Shown: in pieces, positions 31,589 through 45,369 of the stretch
How positions within the stretch are numbered: the stretch's first letter is position 1
How the letters are laid out: every line of letters begins with the position of its first letter
Source of the DNA: Terriglobia bacterium
GTDB lineage: Bacteria; Acidobacteriota; Terriglobia; Terriglobales; Acidobacteriaceae
DNA length: 64,000 nucleotides
NCBI GenBank assembly: GCA_020073185.1
Contig: JAIQFT010000004.1
Coordinates: 41,731 to 105,730, forward strand
Direction of reading: 5' to 3'
Translations under genes and position numbers: made by a program
Notes under the pieces: generated by a model
The model's database searches: none
Seen by the model: the letters and a program-made list of their open reading frames with translations, nothing else
Told to the model about the DNA's origin: nothing

Positions 31589-32581
31589 TCATCCTTCCCA
31601 GACGAACGCGTCGAACACTCGGGCCACGTGATAACCCAGGCGCTTGTAGAGGTCCACGGCGGAGCGGTTCGCTTCCGTCACGGTCAGCGACAGCATGGAA
31701 AAGCGCCGCCGCTGCAGCTCCTGCAGGTTGGCCGCCAGCAGCCCCTCGCCGATTCCTTTGCCGCGATGTTCCGGCAGCACGCACACCTGGGTGATGTGGC
31801 CAACGTCGTTCTTCACGCGCGAGCAGAGAATCAGCCCGACCGCGGTACGCGAGGCGCGGTGGTACGCGATGAAGGACGACGCCGCGTCGAACTGCCCGCA
31901 TCCGGGAAAGCGCACGATGTTGTTGAGGAAGCGCAACGAGCCCGCGATGGTGCGGTACTGGTCGTTGATCTCGGAATCGATGTGGCCGCGATAGGCGGCG
32001 GTGATCACCGCGGCCGCTGCCTGGTAGTCCTGTTCGCTCCAGCGCCGGATTTCGATTCCCTCGGGAACGGCCGGAGTCTTGGAGCCATTCTTGCCGTTGG
32101 CCGCCAGCGGCAGCGCCATGAACAGCCGCGGATGGCGGTGGAATCCATCTTCCAAGAACGGCCGCACCACCGCGCCCGTGGGATGCATCAGCAGTTGCGC
32201 CTCGATGCGATGGATTCCCGGCGACTGCTGCAGCGTTTCGATGACGTGCGTCAGCAGGCGCGTTTCCACGGGGTGCTCGGCGGGGCTGGCGTATCGCCCG
32301 TTGTCGCCCTCGACGAAGAGATCTCCGATCACGCCTTTGCTGCCTTCGTACACGAAAAACGAGTAGCCGCAGATGCGGCCTTTCTCCATCGCCGCATAAC
32401 CGGGCAGGATGCGCGCGTCAATGTAGCGCAGGATCATCTCCGCCGAGCTGCTGTAATCCCACGACAGCAGCTTCGACCACACCTGTGCCTCTTCGTCCAG
32501 CAGCGGACGCAGGTCCAACGACGAAAAGTGCCTGAGATCGAGGATCTCCACGCGTTCAGTCCGGTACTGGCTGCGATGCAA
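31589..32581 (-). CDS. Protein with two GNAT acetyltransferase domains
   Basis: 330 residues. The C-terminal half is a clear GNAT domain: strand GHITQVCVLPEHRGKGIGEGLL (about 262-283) holds the acetyl-CoA loop R-G-K-G-I-G, followed by NRSAVDLYKRLGYHV. The N-terminal half (GYAAMEKGRICGYSFFVYEG, IGDLFVE) is a degenerate GNAT copy without the loop. Such tandem arrangements occur in mycothiol-synthase-like enzymes, but the substrate here is unknown. Confidence 0.8.
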   Translation of the reverse strand: MHRSQYRTERVEILDLRHFSSLDLRPLLDEEAQVWSKLLSWDYSSSAEMILRYIDARILPGYAAMEKGRICGYSFFVYEGSKGVIGDLFVEGDNGRYASPAEHPVETRLLTHVIETLQQSPGIHRIEAQLLMHPTGAVVRPFLEDGFHRHPRLFMALPLAANGKNGSKTPAVPEGIEIRRWSEQDYQAAAAVITAAYRGHIDSEINDQYRTIAGSLRFLNNIVRFPGCGQFDAASSFIAYHRASRTAVGLILCSRVKNDVGHITQVCVLPEHRGKGIGEGLLAANLQELQRRRFSMLSLTVTEANRSAVDLYKRLGYHVARVFDAFVWEG

Positions 32582-32660
32582 CCCGCGTCAGCCGCGTTGG
32601 GCGCAACGTGGAAGTCTAGACGCGGGGCGCGGCGGAAGCAAACCGGAGGAATACTTGGCG

Positions 32661-34448
32661 TCACTGCGTGCGGTGCTGGTGCGCCGATCCCGACGACACC
32701 CAGTAAAACTCCAGCCGCTGCGGGGCAAAGCTGCCGACATGCGACAATCGCCGGCCGCCGAGGAATGGGTCCAGTTGCGGCTCCGATCCGGAGCGGGCGA
32801 TCAGCAGGTGATCGCCCGCGGGGACCTCGCCGCGCTCATAGCGCAACAGGGGCTGGTTGCGGTAGAAATCCAAGCCGTACTCCAGCTCGCGTGAGACGTT
32901 GAATGCCGCCAACGGCGCGTGGCCCGTGTCCAGTCGCGAAAGCTCGTTGGCGACCGGGCGCGCCGATTGTGCGCGATCGATCACCGGCGCACTCACCCGC
33001 AGCACGAACGCCAATCCCAGCACGACCGGCACCAGCGTCACAAAGCGCAGGATGCGCAGCCCTTGCCAGCGCAGGCTGATTGCCATCGCCATGGCAATCA
33101 CCGCGCCGGCGACAGCAGCGATCGCCGCCGCTTGGGACGGCGGATGCAGGCGTACGATGAAGTAAGGCGCTAGTAGCGCACCGCCGAGCAGCAAGCCGCA
33201 AACCAGCGCGTGCGCAATCGCTTTTGCCCTACTTGCGCGCTCTGCAATTCTTGTCCGCAGCCAGCCGGCAAGCAGCAGCGCGCACGGCGGAATTGCCGGC
33301 AGGATGTATCCCGGAAGCTTGGACCGCGAAATGGTGAACAATACCAGCGGCACCGCAATCCAGAGCAAAAGAAAGGCGCGCCAGGAACCATCCTGAGTGA
33401 CGCCAGGTTGTGTGGCGCCGGTCTCCGACGCGCCGTTCTGCTGCACGGCTGTCTGATCCGTCTCTCCGCGCAGCGTCGCCGCAATCGACGAGATCACGTA
33501 CACCGTCCACGGCAGAACGCTGAGCACGAAAACCGGCAGGTAAAACCAGAACGGCTGCTGGTGGCGGTAGAGGTTCGTCCCAAAACGCTCCAGGTTGTGC
33601 TGCAGGATGAACACCTGGAAAAACTGGTGCGTCTTCAATTGCACCGCGATGTACCACGGCAACGCGACTACAAGAAACAGCAGCACGCCGGGAACCCATA
33701 GCGTTTGCGCGATCAATCGCCAGCGTGTGGCGCGCGTCTCTGACCTGACCGTCAAGGCGAAGATCGCGGTGATCAGTCCCGCGAGCGCGGGCGCAACCGG
33801 ACCTTTGGCCAACGTGCCCAGCGCCATCATCAGGTAGAAACCGGCGAGCCACAGTTTGCGTCCGGTATCCAGCCACGCGTACCAGGCAAGCATTGCCATG
33901 GTGAAGGTCGCCGCCAGCGGCATGTCGGTGGAGGCGCCGCGCGCGAAACCGATGATTGCTGCCGAAGACGCCGCCATCAGCGCGGCATCGAGGTGCATGC
34001 CGTGGAAGCGGCGCATGAAAAAGTAGATGGCCATGACCATCGCTGTGGCAAACACGGCAGAAGGCAGGCGCGCGGCCCAGTCGCTGACGCCGAAGACTCT
34101 GTACGAAAGGATCGCGCTCCAGTAGTACAGCGCCGGCTTTTCCAGCCACGGGACGCCGTTGAGCAGAGGAGTGATCCAGTCGCGGCGGGCGAACATTTCG
34201 CGCGCGATCTGGGCGTAGCGCGGCTCGTCGGCGCCGACCAGCCCGAAGCTCCCCAGACCGTAAAAGAACAGGTACGCGCAGAATCCCGCCAGGGTCGCGA
34301 GTTCGCTCCACACGACGTACTTGGCGCGGGTGGCGGGAGTGGCGACGGCCGTGTCGATCACCACCTCCTCGTCCTTCTCACAATGGGAAGCATGGAACCA
34401 TTTTACCCATCGCGGCAGCGGCATCGCTGCGAGCGGGCCAGAAAGCAT
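32661..34448 (-). CDS. PMT/ArnT-type membrane glycosyltransferase
   Basis: 595-residue integral membrane enzyme of the GT-C fold, which moves a sugar from a polyprenyl-phosphate donor. The first luminal loop has the key acidic motif VGADEPRYAQIAREM (about 70-84), and the segment WLEKPALYYW matches ArnT/PMT_2 proteins. About 11 helices follow, then a roughly 150-residue periplasmic C-terminal region. The first start at 34448 gives a 45-residue cytoplasmic tail; a GTG near 34363 with GAGGAG upstream is an alternative. Acceptor unknown. Confidence 0.8.
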   Translation of the reverse strand: MLSGPLAAMPLPRWVKWFHASHCEKDEEVVIDTAVATPATRAKYVVWSELATLAGFCAYLFFYGLGSFGLVGADEPRYAQIAREMFARRDWITPLLNGVPWLEKPALYYWSAILSYRVFGVSDWAARLPSAVFATAMVMAIYFFMRRFHGMHLDAALMAASSAAIIGFARGASTDMPLAATFTMAMLAWYAWLDTGRKLWLAGFYLMMALGTLAKGPVAPALAGLITAIFALTVRSETRATRWRLIAQTLWVPGVLLFLVVALPWYIAVQLKTHQFFQVFILQHNLERFGTNLYRHQQPFWFYLPVFVLSVLPWTVYVISSIAATLRGETDQTAVQQNGASETGATQPGVTQDGSWRAFLLLWIAVPLVLFTISRSKLPGYILPAIPPCALLLAGWLRTRIAERASRAKAIAHALVCGLLLGGALLAPYFIVRLHPPSQAAAIAAVAGAVIAMAMAISLRWQGLRILRFVTLVPVVLGLAFVLRVSAPVIDRAQSARPVANELSRLDTGHAPLAAFNVSRELEYGLDFYRNQPLLRYERGEVPAGDHLLIARSGSEPQLDPFLGGRRLSHVGSFAPQRLEFYWVSSGSAHQHRTQ

Positions 34449-34680
34449 CCAAGTATCAGCGTGTCACGACGGGGAGAAATGCGCGTGCAAGCCGCTGTTT
34501 TGTGCGCGGCGGTGGAAAGCTGAGGTCGGCTTCCGTGACCCGGGATACGGCGTCGCCGGCGAGCAGTCGCTTGCAGAGTGCGCATTAGCTCCCTGGGCGA
34601 TTTGGACAAGTATTTTAGGCAGCTTTCCCGGCGCTCACTTGCGGGGCTAGGTTCTGTCCGCCAATGTTTCCCGGAGGGCG

Positions 34681-35628
34681 CTAGATAGTCTTGCGTTCGA
34701 GGCGGAGTTGAGCCAGCACGCGTTCGGCAGCCAGGGAGACGGGACCGTCGAGGGCGCAGCCGGAGGCACAGAAGTGGCCCCCTCCGCCGAAGCGGGCGGC
34801 GACGTGCGAAACATCCACCGCGCCCTTGCTGCGCAGGCTGACGCGCCAGCGCCGGTCGGCGAGTTCGCGGAAAAAGACGGCGACCTCGACGCCTTCGATG
34901 CCGAGCGCATAGTTCACCAGGCCTTCGCAGTCTTCGTCGCGGGCGCCGCAGCGCTCCATCTGCTCGCGGTTGACCGCCATCCACGCCAGGTCGCCGTCGC
35001 GATGCAGGCTGGAGAGAGCGGCGCCAAGCAGGCGCATCTTGGAAATCGGATACGAGAAGTACACGCTCTGGGCGATGCGCGCGGGATCGGCGCCGGCGCG
35101 CACCAATTCCTGGGCGAGGGCGAAGGTGCGCTCGGTGGTCCCGACAAAGCCGAACGAGCCGGTGTCGGTAATGACAGCGGTGTAGAGGCAGGTGGCGACA
35201 TTGCAACAGATAGACACGCCGGCGGCGCGCGCCAGGCGGTAGATCATCTCGGCGGTGGCGCAGGCACTGGGATCAATCCAGTTGAGGTGAGCGAAAGGGC
35301 GGCCGCTGACGTGGTGGTCAATGTTGATGAGGAACTGGCGCTCCAGTCCCTGCAGATTGGTGCGCTGGATGCTGTCGCACTCCAGCACGATGGCGGCTTC
35401 GTAGTGGCCGTTGATGCTGGGCGCGTCAATGACGGAGTCGGCAAACGGGAGCGGGCGGTAGACGCGCGGCATGGGGCCGTTGAGCACAACCTCGGCCTGC
35501 TTGCCCATTTTCCTGAGGATTTCGCGGCAAGCGAGCACGGAGCCGATGGCGTCGCCGTCGGGGCGTGCGTGGGAGGTGAGGACGAAGCGGTCGCGCCGTC
35601 CGATCTCGCCGAGAATCGTGTTCAGCAT
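34681..35628 (-). CDS. nrnA: DHH phosphoesterase, oligoribonuclease NrnA-like
   Basis: 315-residue DHH-DHHA1 protein, expected to degrade short oligoribonucleotides or pAp to nucleotides. Metal-binding motifs: SHARPDGDAIGS near the N-terminus, the DHH triad NIDHHVSG, and the C-terminal substrate loop FGGGGHFCASG. I start at the ATG at 35628; a GTG three codons earlier (35637) is possible. It follows rbfA by 37-46 bases, the usual place for nrnA in nusA-infB-rbfA clusters. Confidence 0.85.
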   Translation of the reverse strand: MLNTILGEIGRRDRFVLTSHARPDGDAIGSVLACREILRKMGKQAEVVLNGPMPRVYRPLPFADSVIDAPSINGHYEAAIVLECDSIQRTNLQGLERQFLINIDHHVSGRPFAHLNWIDPSACATAEMIYRLARAAGVSICCNVATCLYTAVITDTGSFGFVGTTERTFALAQELVRAGADPARIAQSVYFSYPISKMRLLGAALSSLHRDGDLAWMAVNREQMERCGARDEDCEGLVNYALGIEGVEVAVFFRELADRRWRVSLRSKGAVDVSHVAARFGGGGHFCASGCALDGPVSLAAERVLAQLRLERKTI

Positions 35629-35673
35629 CTCTGCCACCGGCCGAATCTGCCTTGCATCCCGCCACGGCGCGGG

Positions 35674-36045
35674 TTACTTGCTCCGTTTCTTCACGCGCCG
35701 GAGTAGCTGGTCAATTCTAGTCTCGTACTGTTGCGACCTGTCCAGATGAAAAAACAGATCGGGCACATGACGAATCCGCAAACGGTCCAAAAGTTCGTGG
35801 CGGATGTAGCTGCGAGCGGCGTCCAGGCCGGCGAGGGTGTTTTCCGCGTCTTGCTCGTTGCCCGATACATGGATGGAGATGTGGGCGGACTTGCCGTCAG
35901 GCGACATCTTGACCTCGGTGACGGTGGCCAGGCCGATGCGGGGATCGGTGAGCTCGCCCTCGATCAGGGCGGCGATCTCCTCGCGCAGGACTTCGCCCAG
36001 GCGCTGATAGTGATGTTGTACGTTGCGACGTTCCATGGCAGCCAT
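35674..36045 (-). CDS. rbfA: Ribosome-binding factor A
   Basis: 123-residue KH-like cold-shock ribosome maturation factor that binds the 30S 16S-rRNA 5' region. It shows the standard opening (RRNVQHHYQRLGEVLREEI), LTDPRIGLATVTEVKMSPD, and ends in the typical VPDLFFHLDRSQQYETRIDQLL. An ATG three codons in (36036) is an equally good start. Lies between ylxP and nrnA. Confidence 0.92.
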   Translation of the reverse strand: MAAMERRNVQHHYQRLGEVLREEIAALIEGELTDPRIGLATVTEVKMSPDGKSAHISIHVSGNEQDAENTLAGLDAARSYIRHELLDRLRIRHVPDLFFHLDRSQQYETRIDQLLRRVKKRSK

Positions 36046-36166
36046 TAGCTATTGGCTCTTAGCAACTAGCTAAACCGGAGTTGTAAAGGGCGTCAGCCTT
36101 ATGTGCGCGTTTTCACCGTGCCAATTCAGCCATTTCGCACTTGGCCGTCAGGCGAATTGCCAAGAA

Positions 36167-36454
36167 CTAAAAGTATTCGATGAAGGAATCGGTAATCTCC
36201 GCTCCGGCATTATTGGCGATCCGGGTGGCCGAGCGCTCCACGTTTTCCATCAGACCGCGCAGGTAATCGCGGGAACCGGAAATACTTACCACACCGACCG
36301 TGGCGCGCTGCCACAAGTCGGCAGCGTCAAGTTCCGCCACCGAGACATTGAAGTTGGCGCGCAGCTTGTCCTTGAGGCTGCGCACGACCTGGCGCTTGTC
36401 CTTGAGGGAATGCGCCGCTTCGATGCGGAGTTCGAGGGTCAGAAAAGCGATCAC
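36167..36454 (-). CDS. DUF503/YlxP-family protein
   Basis: 95 residues: IAFLTLELRIEAAHSLKDKRQVVRSLK is the family's first strand-helix, and VGVVSISGSRDYLRGLMENVE the second half. Function in ribosome assembly is suspected only from its constant position between infB and rbfA. The start is a GTG at 36454, directly after a 15-bp inverted repeat; there is no visible ribosome-binding site, so expression probably depends on the repeat region or on coupling to infB. Confidence 0.8.
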   Translation of the reverse strand: MIAFLTLELRIEAAHSLKDKRQVVRSLKDKLRANFNVSVAELDAADLWQRATVGVVSISGSRDYLRGLMENVERSATRIANNAGAEITDSFIEYF

Positions 36455-36462
36455 GAAAGTTT

Positions 36463-36515
36463 CAGTTTCAGTTTCAGTTTCAATTGCTGAAACCCCAAGA
36501 CTGAAACTGAAACTG
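36463..36515. repeat. Perfect 15-bp inverted repeat of TTTCAG units between infB and ylxP
   Basis: CAGTTTCAGTTTCAG (36463-36477) and CTGAAACTGAAACTG (36501-36515) are exact inverse copies around a 23-base spacer that itself holds further copies of TTTCA/TGAAA. A transcript would form a long hairpin ending nine bases before the ylxP start. Confidence 0.7.
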
Positions 36516-36519
36516 TTTC

Positions 36520-39459
<2,940 letters not shown>

Positions 39460-39541
39460 CCAGCTCTTTTTTCCTCCGTGTGTCGCGCTATGTCTACATA
39501 GCTACCTCACGGTTTGAATTTGGTTCGTTCGTTCGTCGTTG

Positions 39542-39604
39542 ATCGTTAGCCGAAGCTGTTCGCAAACCCATTCTGCGAACGACTAACGACGACCGGCTAA
39601 CGAT
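39542..39604. repeat. Nested inverted repeats between nusA and infB
   Basis: ATCGTTAGCCG (39542-39552) and CGGCTAACGAT (39594-39604) pair perfectly and enclose GTTCGCA/TGCGAAC (39558-39564, 39574-39580). The 150-base gap is otherwise without a gene. It may be a transcription pause or processing site in the operon. Confidence 0.55.
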
Positions 39605-39608
39605 GCTG

Positions 39609-41171
<1,563 letters not shown>

Positions 41172-41188
41172 AAAACATCCTGTCGTTC

Positions 41189-41245
41189 GTCGTTGGTCGG
41201 TGGCCAGAAAAGCCCGGTTGATCGAAGCCGCCTGCGACCAACGAC
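41189..41245. repeat. Inverted word repeat between rimP and nusA
   Basis: GTCGTTGGTCG (41189-41199) pairs exactly with CGACCAACGAC (41235-41245); further AACGACCAACGAC copies follow to 41270. It occupies the whole 100-base gap. Confidence 0.55.
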
Positions 41246-41270
41246 TAGCGACTAACGACCAACGACCTCT

Positions 41271-41741
41271 TCAAAACTCGGGGACCAGGTTGGCCCGTTC
41301 GACGTTGCCCAAATCGATCTCGACCGTGTGGGCCGGAATTTTCCCGCTGCCGACTTCCAGCGCGACGCGTCCAGCCTGCAGGCCCTGCAACCGGCCCTCG
41401 AAGTGACGGCTGCCCTCCACCGGCTGGCGCGTGATCAGGCGAACCCGGCTGCCGGCGAAACGCTCGAAATCCGAGGGCTTCATCAGCTTGCGATCCAGCC
41501 CAGGCGAGCTGACCTCGAGCGTATACGACCCGCCCGGAACCGCGTCCTCGACATCCAGGATGGTGCCCACCTCGCGGCTGACGAAGGCGCAATCCTCGTG
41601 GGTGACACCGCCCGGCTTGTCAATGAACAGCCGGAGCAGGCGCGCCTTGCCGCCGCCCCGGAACTCGACATCCACCAGTTCGAGACCTTGGGATGCGGTG
41701 ACGCGCTCGGCAATTTGCCGCACGTGCTCGTCGATCGCCAT
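41271..41741 (-). CDS. rimP: Ribosome maturation factor RimP
   Basis: 156-residue 30S maturation protein: N-domain ASQGLELVDVEFRGGGKARLLRLFID, the central 'DVEDAVPGGSYTLEVSSPGLDR' segment (the SPGLDR motif is diagnostic) and a C-terminal SH3-like domain. First gene of the nusA-infB operon, as in most bacteria. The roughly 490 bases between it and argC hold no gene, apart from GGATTCAGGATTCAGG-type words near 41935 and the arg promoter. Confidence 0.94.
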   Translation of the reverse strand: MAIDEHVRQIAERVTASQGLELVDVEFRGGGKARLLRLFIDKPGGVTHEDCAFVSREVGTILDVEDAVPGGSYTLEVSSPGLDRKLMKPSDFERFAGSRVRLITRQPVEGSRHFEGRLQGLQAGRVALEVGSGKIPAHTVEIDLGNVERANLVPEF

Positions 41742-42157
41742 TCTCCTGCTCTGCCCTGGCGCGGTGCGGACAGCTCAAATAAAAAGTGGGCTCACGCCCA
41801 CTGGATATCGTCGCCGAAGCTGTCCGACACAGCAGTCGCTCCTAAGTATACGCCTCGACAGGAAAAAGACCAAGACTCGGCGGGCATTCCAAACTGCGGC
41901 CTCCAAGCTAGGATGCGGCAGGCCGCGGGGAGGATTCAGGATTCAGGCTTCAGGCGCAAGGCACAAGGCGAAAAGGGACAAGACTGAGCCGGGCACATCG
42001 GCGCAAGTCCTGGAAGTCGGCAATGCAACTCTCGTCCCAAGGGACATTGCGGCGCTGAGATCGACCTTTCTTCTACGTGTCTCCGCGGTGGGCACAATGG
42101 CGCGTGCGGCGTTCGCGTGCCGAGCGAGCACCCGAAGCCAGAAGCCTGATTTTAGGG

Positions 42158-42210
42158 TTGACACCGTCCGCCTATAATGCATAAATATTCATTGGATGCA
42201 TAATTATTCT
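42158..42210 (+). promoter_or_regulatory. arg operon promoter with two ArgR-type boxes
   Basis: TTGACA (42158-42163) with ATAAAT (42181-42186) gives a 17-base spacer. TGCATAAATATTCA (42178-42191) and TGCATAATTATTCT (42197-42210) match the ARG box core TGAATWWWWATTCA at 13 and 12 of 14 positions and lie 19 bases apart on the same side. The first overlaps the -10. This predicts arginine-dependent repression by an ArgR hexamer. Confidence 0.65.
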
Positions 42211-42233
42211 TCCGCGAAGTTGCCCGCTTGCTC

Positions 42234-43358
42234 ATGAGCGCAGAATTACAATCCGCCGTGGTCGGCGCGACCGGGTACTCCGGACAGGAGCTGACCCGCA
42301 TCCTGTTCCAGCACCCGCGCATGAAGCCGCCGCTGCTGCTGTCGCGCGAGACCGACGACGGCAACGCGCCCGGCGAAATCATTTCTCCGGTGGACGGCAC
42401 CGCCGTGCCCATCCACCCGTTCTCCTGGCGGCTGTTGCACCAGCGCGGGGTTGACCTGCTGTATCTGGCCACGCCGCACGAAGTCTCGCGCGAGTGGGTA
42501 CCGCAAGCCATCGCGCGCGGGCTGCGCGTCATTGACCTGAGCGGCGCGTGGCGACTGCGCACGCACCAGTATGCCGCCGCGTACGGTTTCAAGGACATCG
42601 GCTCGCCTGCGTCCGACGCGCTGATGGAAAAGGCGCTCTACGGTTTGCCGGAACTGTGCCGCAACCGGCTGCCGGATGCGCAACTGGTTGCCAACCCGGG
42701 CTGCTATCCGACCTCGGCGATCCTGGCGCTGGCGCCGCTGCTGCAGGCCGGCTTGCTCGACGTGGAGCACGGCGTGGTGTGCGATGCCAAGTCCGGGGTG
42801 TCGGGCGCGGGCAAGTCGCCAACCCCGCAAACCCATTTCGTCGAGACCGCGGAGAATTTCCGGGCGTACTCGGCGTTCACCCATCGCCACACCGGCGAGA
42901 TCCTGGAGCAGTTGCAACTGGCGCCCGCGCAGTTGGCGTTCAGTACGCACCTGCTGCCCATCCGGCGTGGGATTTTGTCGAGCATCTATGCCCACCTGCA
43001 ACGCCCGGTCACGGCGTCGGAATTGGAAGAACTGATCCGCGACTTCTACGCGCGCAGCCCGTTCGTGCGCATTTTCGCGCCGCCGCGCCTGCCCGAGGTG
43101 CAACACTCGCAGCACTCGAACTTCTGCGATATCGGTTGGGTACTGGCGCCCGACGGCAAGCGGCTGATGCTGGTGTCGTGTCTGGACAACCTGATCAAGG
43201 GCGCGGCCGGCCAGGCGGTGCAGAACATGAACCTGATGTACGGCTGGGACGAGCGCGAGGGACTGGTGCCCGTGCCGGCGACGCGCAGCCGCTTCCCGCG
43301 CGCGGCCTACGTTTCGGCGGCCACGCAGGCCAGCTATGCCGCCGGAGCGATCCATTGA
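42234..43358 (+). CDS. argC: N-acetyl-gamma-glutamyl-phosphate reductase
   Basis: 374-residue NADPH-dependent enzyme for the third step of arginine synthesis. NAD-binding motif VVGATGYSGQELTRIL near the N-terminus; the active-site Cys lies in ANPGCYPTSA. The start is the ATG at 42234; a TTG two codons earlier is less likely. First gene of argC-B-D-GNAT-J; its TGA overlaps the argB start. Confidence 0.95.
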   Translation: MSAELQSAVVGATGYSGQELTRILFQHPRMKPPLLLSRETDDGNAPGEIISPVDGTAVPIHPFSWRLLHQRGVDLLYLATPHEVSREWVPQAIARGLRVIDLSGAWRLRTHQYAAAYGFKDIGSPASDALMEKALYGLPELCRNRLPDAQLVANPGCYPTSAILALAPLLQAGLLDVEHGVVCDAKSGVSGAGKSPTPQTHFVETAENFRAYSAFTHRHTGEILEQLQLAPAQLAFSTHLLPIRRGILSSIYAHLQRPVTASELEELIRDFYARSPFVRIFAPPRLPEVQHSQHSNFCDIGWVLAPDGKRLMLVSCLDNLIKGAAGQAVQNMNLMYGWDEREGLVPVPATRSRFPRAAYVSAATQASYAAGAIH

Positions 43359-44128
43359 GGCTGGTGATCAAAATCGGGGGCGCGTTGCTGGACGACGCCA
43401 CGCTGGTGGAGCGTTGCGCGCGCTGCATTCTCGAACTGGTTGCAGGCGGAGACCAGGTGGCCGTGGTGCACGGGGGCGGCATCGCTCTGACGCGGATGCT
43501 GGAACGGCTCGGCAAGCAGAGCGAATTCGTGGGTGGATTGCGCGTCACCGATGCGGAAACGCGCGACACGGCGCTGATGGTGCTCGCCGGCGGCATCAAC
43601 AAGAAGTTGGTTGGGGCGCTGGGCAAGCTGGGCCAGCCGGCGATCGGCATCTGCGGCGGCGACGGTCTCAGCTTCCGCGCGCGCAAGCGCGTCAACGGCG
43701 GCGCGGACCTGGGATATGTCGGAGAGATTTCCTCGGTCGATCCGCGCTGGCTGCACGCCATCTGGACCGCCGGCGCGGTGCCGGTGATCGCCAGCCTGGC
43801 GCTCGGACAGGACGGCGAGTACTACAACATTAATGCCGACCAGATGGCGGCGGCGTGCGCGGTGGCGTGCCAGGCCGAGCGGCTCGCGTTCCTCACCGAT
43901 GTGAACGGCGTGTGGGACGCATACCGCTGCGTCATTCGTGTGCTGCCGGCGAAAAATATCGCGGTGCTGCGGGAAGCGGGGATCATCCACGGCGGCATGC
44001 TGCCCAAGCTGGAAGCATGCGAGCGCGCTCTGGCCGGCGGCGTCGGGTCGGTCCACATTTTGCCGGGCGTCGAGATGGAAGCGCTCACGCGGAGTGAAAT
44101 CCGAGTAGGAACGGAGTTGGTATCGTGA
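43355..44128 (+). CDS. argB: N-acetylglutamate kinase
   Basis: 257-residue amino-acid kinase. Glycine-rich nucleotide loops KIGGALL (about 5-11) and VVHGGG (about 40-45), Lys and Asn contacts in GGINKKLVG, and the ATP-binding LTDVNGVWD near 185. The start is probably the TTG at 43355 (MRLVIKIGG), nine bases after GGAG, overlapping argC; a GTG at 43364 would remove part of the first strand. The large upstream extension of this frame is only the shadow of argC. Confidence 0.9.
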   Translation: MRLVIKIGGALLDDATLVERCARCILELVAGGDQVAVVHGGGIALTRMLERLGKQSEFVGGLRVTDAETRDTALMVLAGGINKKLVGALGKLGQPAIGICGGDGLSFRARKRVNGGADLGYVGEISSVDPRWLHAIWTAGAVPVIASLALGQDGEYYNINADQMAAACAVACQAERLAFLTDVNGVWDAYRCVIRVLPAKNIAVLREAGIIHGGMLPKLEACERALAGGVGSVHILPGVEMEALTRSEIRVGTELVS

Positions 44129-45369
44129 ATCTCGAGGCGGTGGCGCAGGCGGAAGCCAGACTTCTGCTGCCCACCTACGACCGCAAGCGGGTGCTGTTTC
44201 GCCGCGGCCAGGGCTGCTATCTGTGGGACGACTGTGGCCGCCGCTATCTCGACTGGCTGAGCGGGATCGGCGTGTGCGCGCTCGGCTACAACCATCCCGC
44301 GATTGTGGCGGCGATTCGCAAGCAGGCGCCCCGCCTGGTGCACATTTCCAACCTCTTCTATCACGATTACCAGAGCGCGCTGGCGGAGCGGCTGACCAAG
44401 CTCTCCGGGCTGGAGCGCGCATTTTTCTGCAACAGCGGCAGCGAGGCGATCGAGGGCTCGATCAAGCTGGCGCGGGCCTACGCGCGTTTGCACGGCAAGA
44501 ACGGAAGCAAACCGGCGTGGCGGATTCTCGCCATGGAGAATTCGTTTCACGGACGCACCGCCGGCGCGCTGGCGGCGACGGCGACGAAAAAATATCGCGA
44601 GCCGTTCGAACCGCTGCTGCCGGGCGTGCGCTTTGTGAAGTTCAACAGCGTCGCCGACCTGGAAAAGAAATTTGACGGCAGTGTGTGCGCCGTTCTCCTT
44701 GAGCCGGTGCAGGGCGAGGGCGGGATCAATCCGGTGACGCCGGAATTTTTCGCCGCCGCGCGCAGGCTTGCCGATAAGCACGGCGCGCTGCTGATCGCCG
44801 ACGAGATTCAGTGCGGGCTGGGGCGGACGGGCGACTACTTCGCGTTTCAGAAGTTCGGCGTCATGCCGGATGTGCTGGCGCTGGCCAAGCCGCTGGCGTC
44901 CGGACTGCCGCTGGGCGCGATCCTGACCCGCGAGCACGTGGCAGCGGCGATGAAGCCCGGGCTGCACGGCACCACCTTCGGCGGCGGGCCGCTGGCGTGC
45001 GCCGTGGCCATAACTTTTATCGATACTTTGCGGCGCCAGAAGCTGCTGTCGAACGTGCGCCGCGTGGGCAAGTATTTTCGCGAGAAGCTGGACGCGCTGA
45101 AGGCGAAACATCCGTCGGTGGCGGAAGCGCGCGGTATCGGCCTGATGCTGGCGCTGCAACTGAGTGTCCCCGGCAAGGACGTGGTGGATGCGGCGCTGGC
45201 GCAGGGCCTGATCATCAACTGCACTCACGACACTGTGCTGCGTTTCCTGCCGCCGTTCATCATCAACGAAAAGCAGGTGGATGAAGGCGTGAAGCTGCTC
45301 GACCGCGCACTGAGCGAAGTCGAATCGAAGGTGAAGTCGCAACCTGCGGCGGTGGCACAGAAACCCTGA
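44125..45369 (+). CDS. argD: Acetylornithine aminotransferase
   Basis: 414-residue class-III PLP aminotransferase. GSEAIEGSIKLAR binds the phosphate of PLP, ADEIQCGLGRTG contains the Asp that contacts the pyridine nitrogen, and the Schiff-base Lys is in LALAKPLASGLPLGA. The GTG start overlaps the argB stop. Catalyses the fourth step and often also succinyldiaminopimelate transamination. Its last base is shared with the next start (TGATGG). Confidence 0.93.
   Translation: MNLEAVAQAEARLLLPTYDRKRVLFRRGQGCYLWDDCGRRYLDWLSGIGVCALGYNHPAIVAAIRKQAPRLVHISNLFYHDYQSALAERLTKLSGLERAFFCNSGSEAIEGSIKLARAYARLHGKNGSKPAWRILAMENSFHGRTAGALAATATKKYREPFEPLLPGVRFVKFNSVADLEKKFDGSVCAVLLEPVQGEGGINPVTPEFFAAARRLADKHGALLIADEIQCGLGRTGDYFAFQKFGVMPDVLALAKPLASGLPLGAILTREHVAAAMKPGLHGTTFGGGPLACAVAITFIDTLRRQKLLSNVRRVGKYFREKLDALKAKHPSVAEARGIGLMLALQLSVPGKDVVDAALAQGLIINCTHDTVLRFLPPFIINEKQVDEGVKLLDRALSEVESKVKSQPAAVAQKP

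Noticed and set aside
42158..42178. TTGACA followed by TATAAT at 42173-42178 as arg promoter
   Set aside because: The spacer is only nine bases; the ATAAAT at 42181 gives the normal 17.
42548..43354. Upstream extension of the argB reading frame (about 270 codons)
   Set aside because: It is the shadow of argC in another frame; kinase similarity begins at 43355.
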